Assembly (NCBI GenBank): GCA_003243255.1
Contig: QFQM01000106.1
Coordinates: 1 to 15,130, forward strand
Length of the DNA: 15,130 nucleotides
Direction: 5' to 3'
Source: Flavobacterium psychrophilum
GTDB taxonomy: Bacteria > Bacteroidota > Bacteroidia > Flavobacteriales > Flavobacteriaceae
Part shown: positions 14,407 through 15,130 of the stretch, one piece after another
Layout: each line of letters starts with the position of its first letter
Numbering within the stretch: position 1 is the stretch's first letter
Translations under genes and position numbers: made by a program
Notes under the pieces: model-generated
Database searches by the model: none
What the model was told of the DNA's origin: nothing
The model's input: the letters and a program-made list of their open reading frames with translations, nothing else

Positions 14407-14943
14407 ATGCCTTATCCAAAGATACGCCTTGCTTACCGTTTAATCATAGACAATTCATCGGCTTCTGCCTGGGAGAAGTACATCTTTGAAGATACCTATC
14501 GCGAATACCTGATGCAGCATCAGCTTTTTAGCAGCAAAGAAACACCTGCAAACACTTTCAGGGAGCTACTATCTGAAAATCCTAAGGCCGAAAAGCTGCA
14601 TTTTCTTACCGGTATGGCAGCACAAAACTATATCGCACAGCTTAAGGGCAATTTCTACAGGGTACAGGATGTATTAGGGTCAACTTTTTTCCCATTTGTA
14701 AATTACAAGCTCGATATCATCAATACCGACATTACCGACAGTTCTAAGCATAAAATAGGTATAACATTATATTCTCCGTTGCTTACCTACCTCGGAATCG
14801 TAAATAACTGTTACCTTGTATCTTTAGAAACCGAGGCAAAACAAGGTTATGAAACCCTTATGTTTTCTATACAACCACAGCTTTCTATTTGTTATTATGA
14901 AGATGCTCAAATTAACGATTTAGAAAAACAGCCAACGCCTTAA
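14407..14943 (+). CDS. Hypothetical protein, 178 aa
   Basis: I do not recognise this protein. From the ATG at 14407 it reads MPYPKIRLAYRLIIDNSSAS and runs 178 residues with no signal peptide and no membrane segment; it looks like a soluble cytosolic protein. It has mixed helix and strand character: a charged first half (WEKYIFEDTYREYLMQHQLF, residues 22-41) and a more hydrophobic second half with TLYSPLLTYLGIVNNCYLVSLETEA (about 120-145). An in-frame ATG at 14356 is rejected because that extension is encoded by the terminator hairpin at 14359-14393. A TATATTTG at 14351-14358 could be its promoter, with the hairpin then in its leader, but the same box abuts the terminator and has no TTG. MarC follows 34 bp downstream with its own -7 box. 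Confidence 0.7.
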   Translation: MPYPKIRLAYRLIIDNSSASAWEKYIFEDTYREYLMQHQLFSSKETPANTFRELLSENPKAEKLHFLTGMAAQNYIAQLKGNFYRVQDVLGSTFFPFVNYKLDIINTDITDSSKHKIGITLYSPLLTYLGIVNNCYLVSLETEAKQGYETLMFSIQPQLSICYYEDAQINDLEKQPTP

Positions 14944-14948
14944 TACTA

Positions 14949-14956
14949 TACCTTTG
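14949..14956 (+). promoter_or_regulatory. Putative -7 box for the MarC-family gene
   Basis: TACCTTTG matches TAnnTTTG, 21 bp before the ATG at 14978, the same short-leader spacing as in the two operator-bearing promoters. No TTG at 17-23 nt upstream. Confidence 0.5.
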
Positions 14957-14977
14957 CCTTAAAAACCAACCACTACT

Positions 14978-15130
14978 ATGGAATTATTCATTTACATTTT
15001 TGCAGCCCTTTTTTCAGTTATCAATCCTTTAGGGGCAGTTCCTATTTTTGTGGGGCTCACACAGGATGACAGTATGGGAGAGCGTTCGCGCATATCATTC
15101 TGGACTGCTGTAAATGTTTTTATAATACTT
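14978..15130 (+). CDS. MarC-family integral membrane protein, 5' end only
   Basis: The frame is open from the ATG at 14978 to the right edge: 51 residues, beginning MELFIYIFAALFSVINPLGA and continuing VPIFVGLTQDDSMGERSRIS, then FWTAVNVFIIL. The first helix ending in the NPLGAVPIF motif and a second helix beginning after a short charged loop are the hallmark of the MarC (YhcE/YchE-like, NAAT) family of inner-membrane proteins with about six helices. The family was named for a proposed link to multiple antibiotic resistance that did not hold up, and its transport role is uncertain. The rest lies outside the window. Confidence 0.88.
   Translation, partial: MELFIYIFAALFSVINPLGAVPIFVGLTQDDSMGERSRISFWTAVNVFIIL

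Overview
The window looks like a chromosomal segment from a Flavobacterium-like member of the Bacteroidota. Three things suggest this: AT-rich DNA with repeated TAnnTTTG -7 promoter boxes; lineage-typical proteins (a type IX secretion C-terminal sorting domain, a CarboxypepD_reg-like secreted protein, a probable GldH-like lipoprotein); and a Bacteroidota-style short pirin-like bicupin.

Left part (1-7898, all minus strand): the sugar-nucleotide section of a surface polysaccharide locus. In transcription order it reads UDP-GlcNAc C4-epimerase (WbpP/TviC type), UDP-HexNAc 6-dehydrogenase (WbpO/TviB type), UDP-glucose 6-dehydrogenase of the animal-like type, then rfbB-rfbC-rfbD-rfbA, which is the whole four-step dTDP-L-rhamnose pathway with overlapping or abutting genes. 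It ends with an outer-membrane polysaccharide export (Wza-like, SLBB family) protein cut by the left edge. Together these would supply UDP-GalNAcA, UDP-GlcA and dTDP-L-Rha. No glycosyltransferase, flippase or polymerase is in the window, so the rest of the locus should lie beyond the left edge.

Middle (8008-10592): ordinary chromosomal genes. They are recR (minus), a divergent sodium:solute symporter (plus), and a small CoA-binding protein (minus) whose 3' end overlaps the symporter tail to tail by 17 bp.

Right part (10659-14318): four genes in two divergent pairs. Pair 1 is a secreted CarboxypepD_reg-like protein (minus) and a pirin-like bicupin (plus). Pair 2 is a GldH-like lipoprotein (minus) and an intradiol ring-cleavage dioxygenase with a Tat-like leader and a type IX sorting domain (plus). 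Both divergent intergenic regions carry the same control element: a 9-bp direct repeat TTTACCTCA, 12-bp spacer, TTTACCTCA, and then exactly 28 bp to a TAnnTTTG -7 box. That is the spacing expected of a LytTR-type dimeric activator, and it is the main discovery candidate here. It defines a likely shared regulon and also fixes the dioxygenase start at 13311.

Right end (14407-15130): an unrecognised 178-aa protein behind two successive terminator-like hairpins, then the 5' end of a MarC-family membrane protein cut by the right edge. No tRNA, rRNA, CRISPR array, insertion sequence or phage gene was seen. No gene-free stretch exceeds 300 bp.
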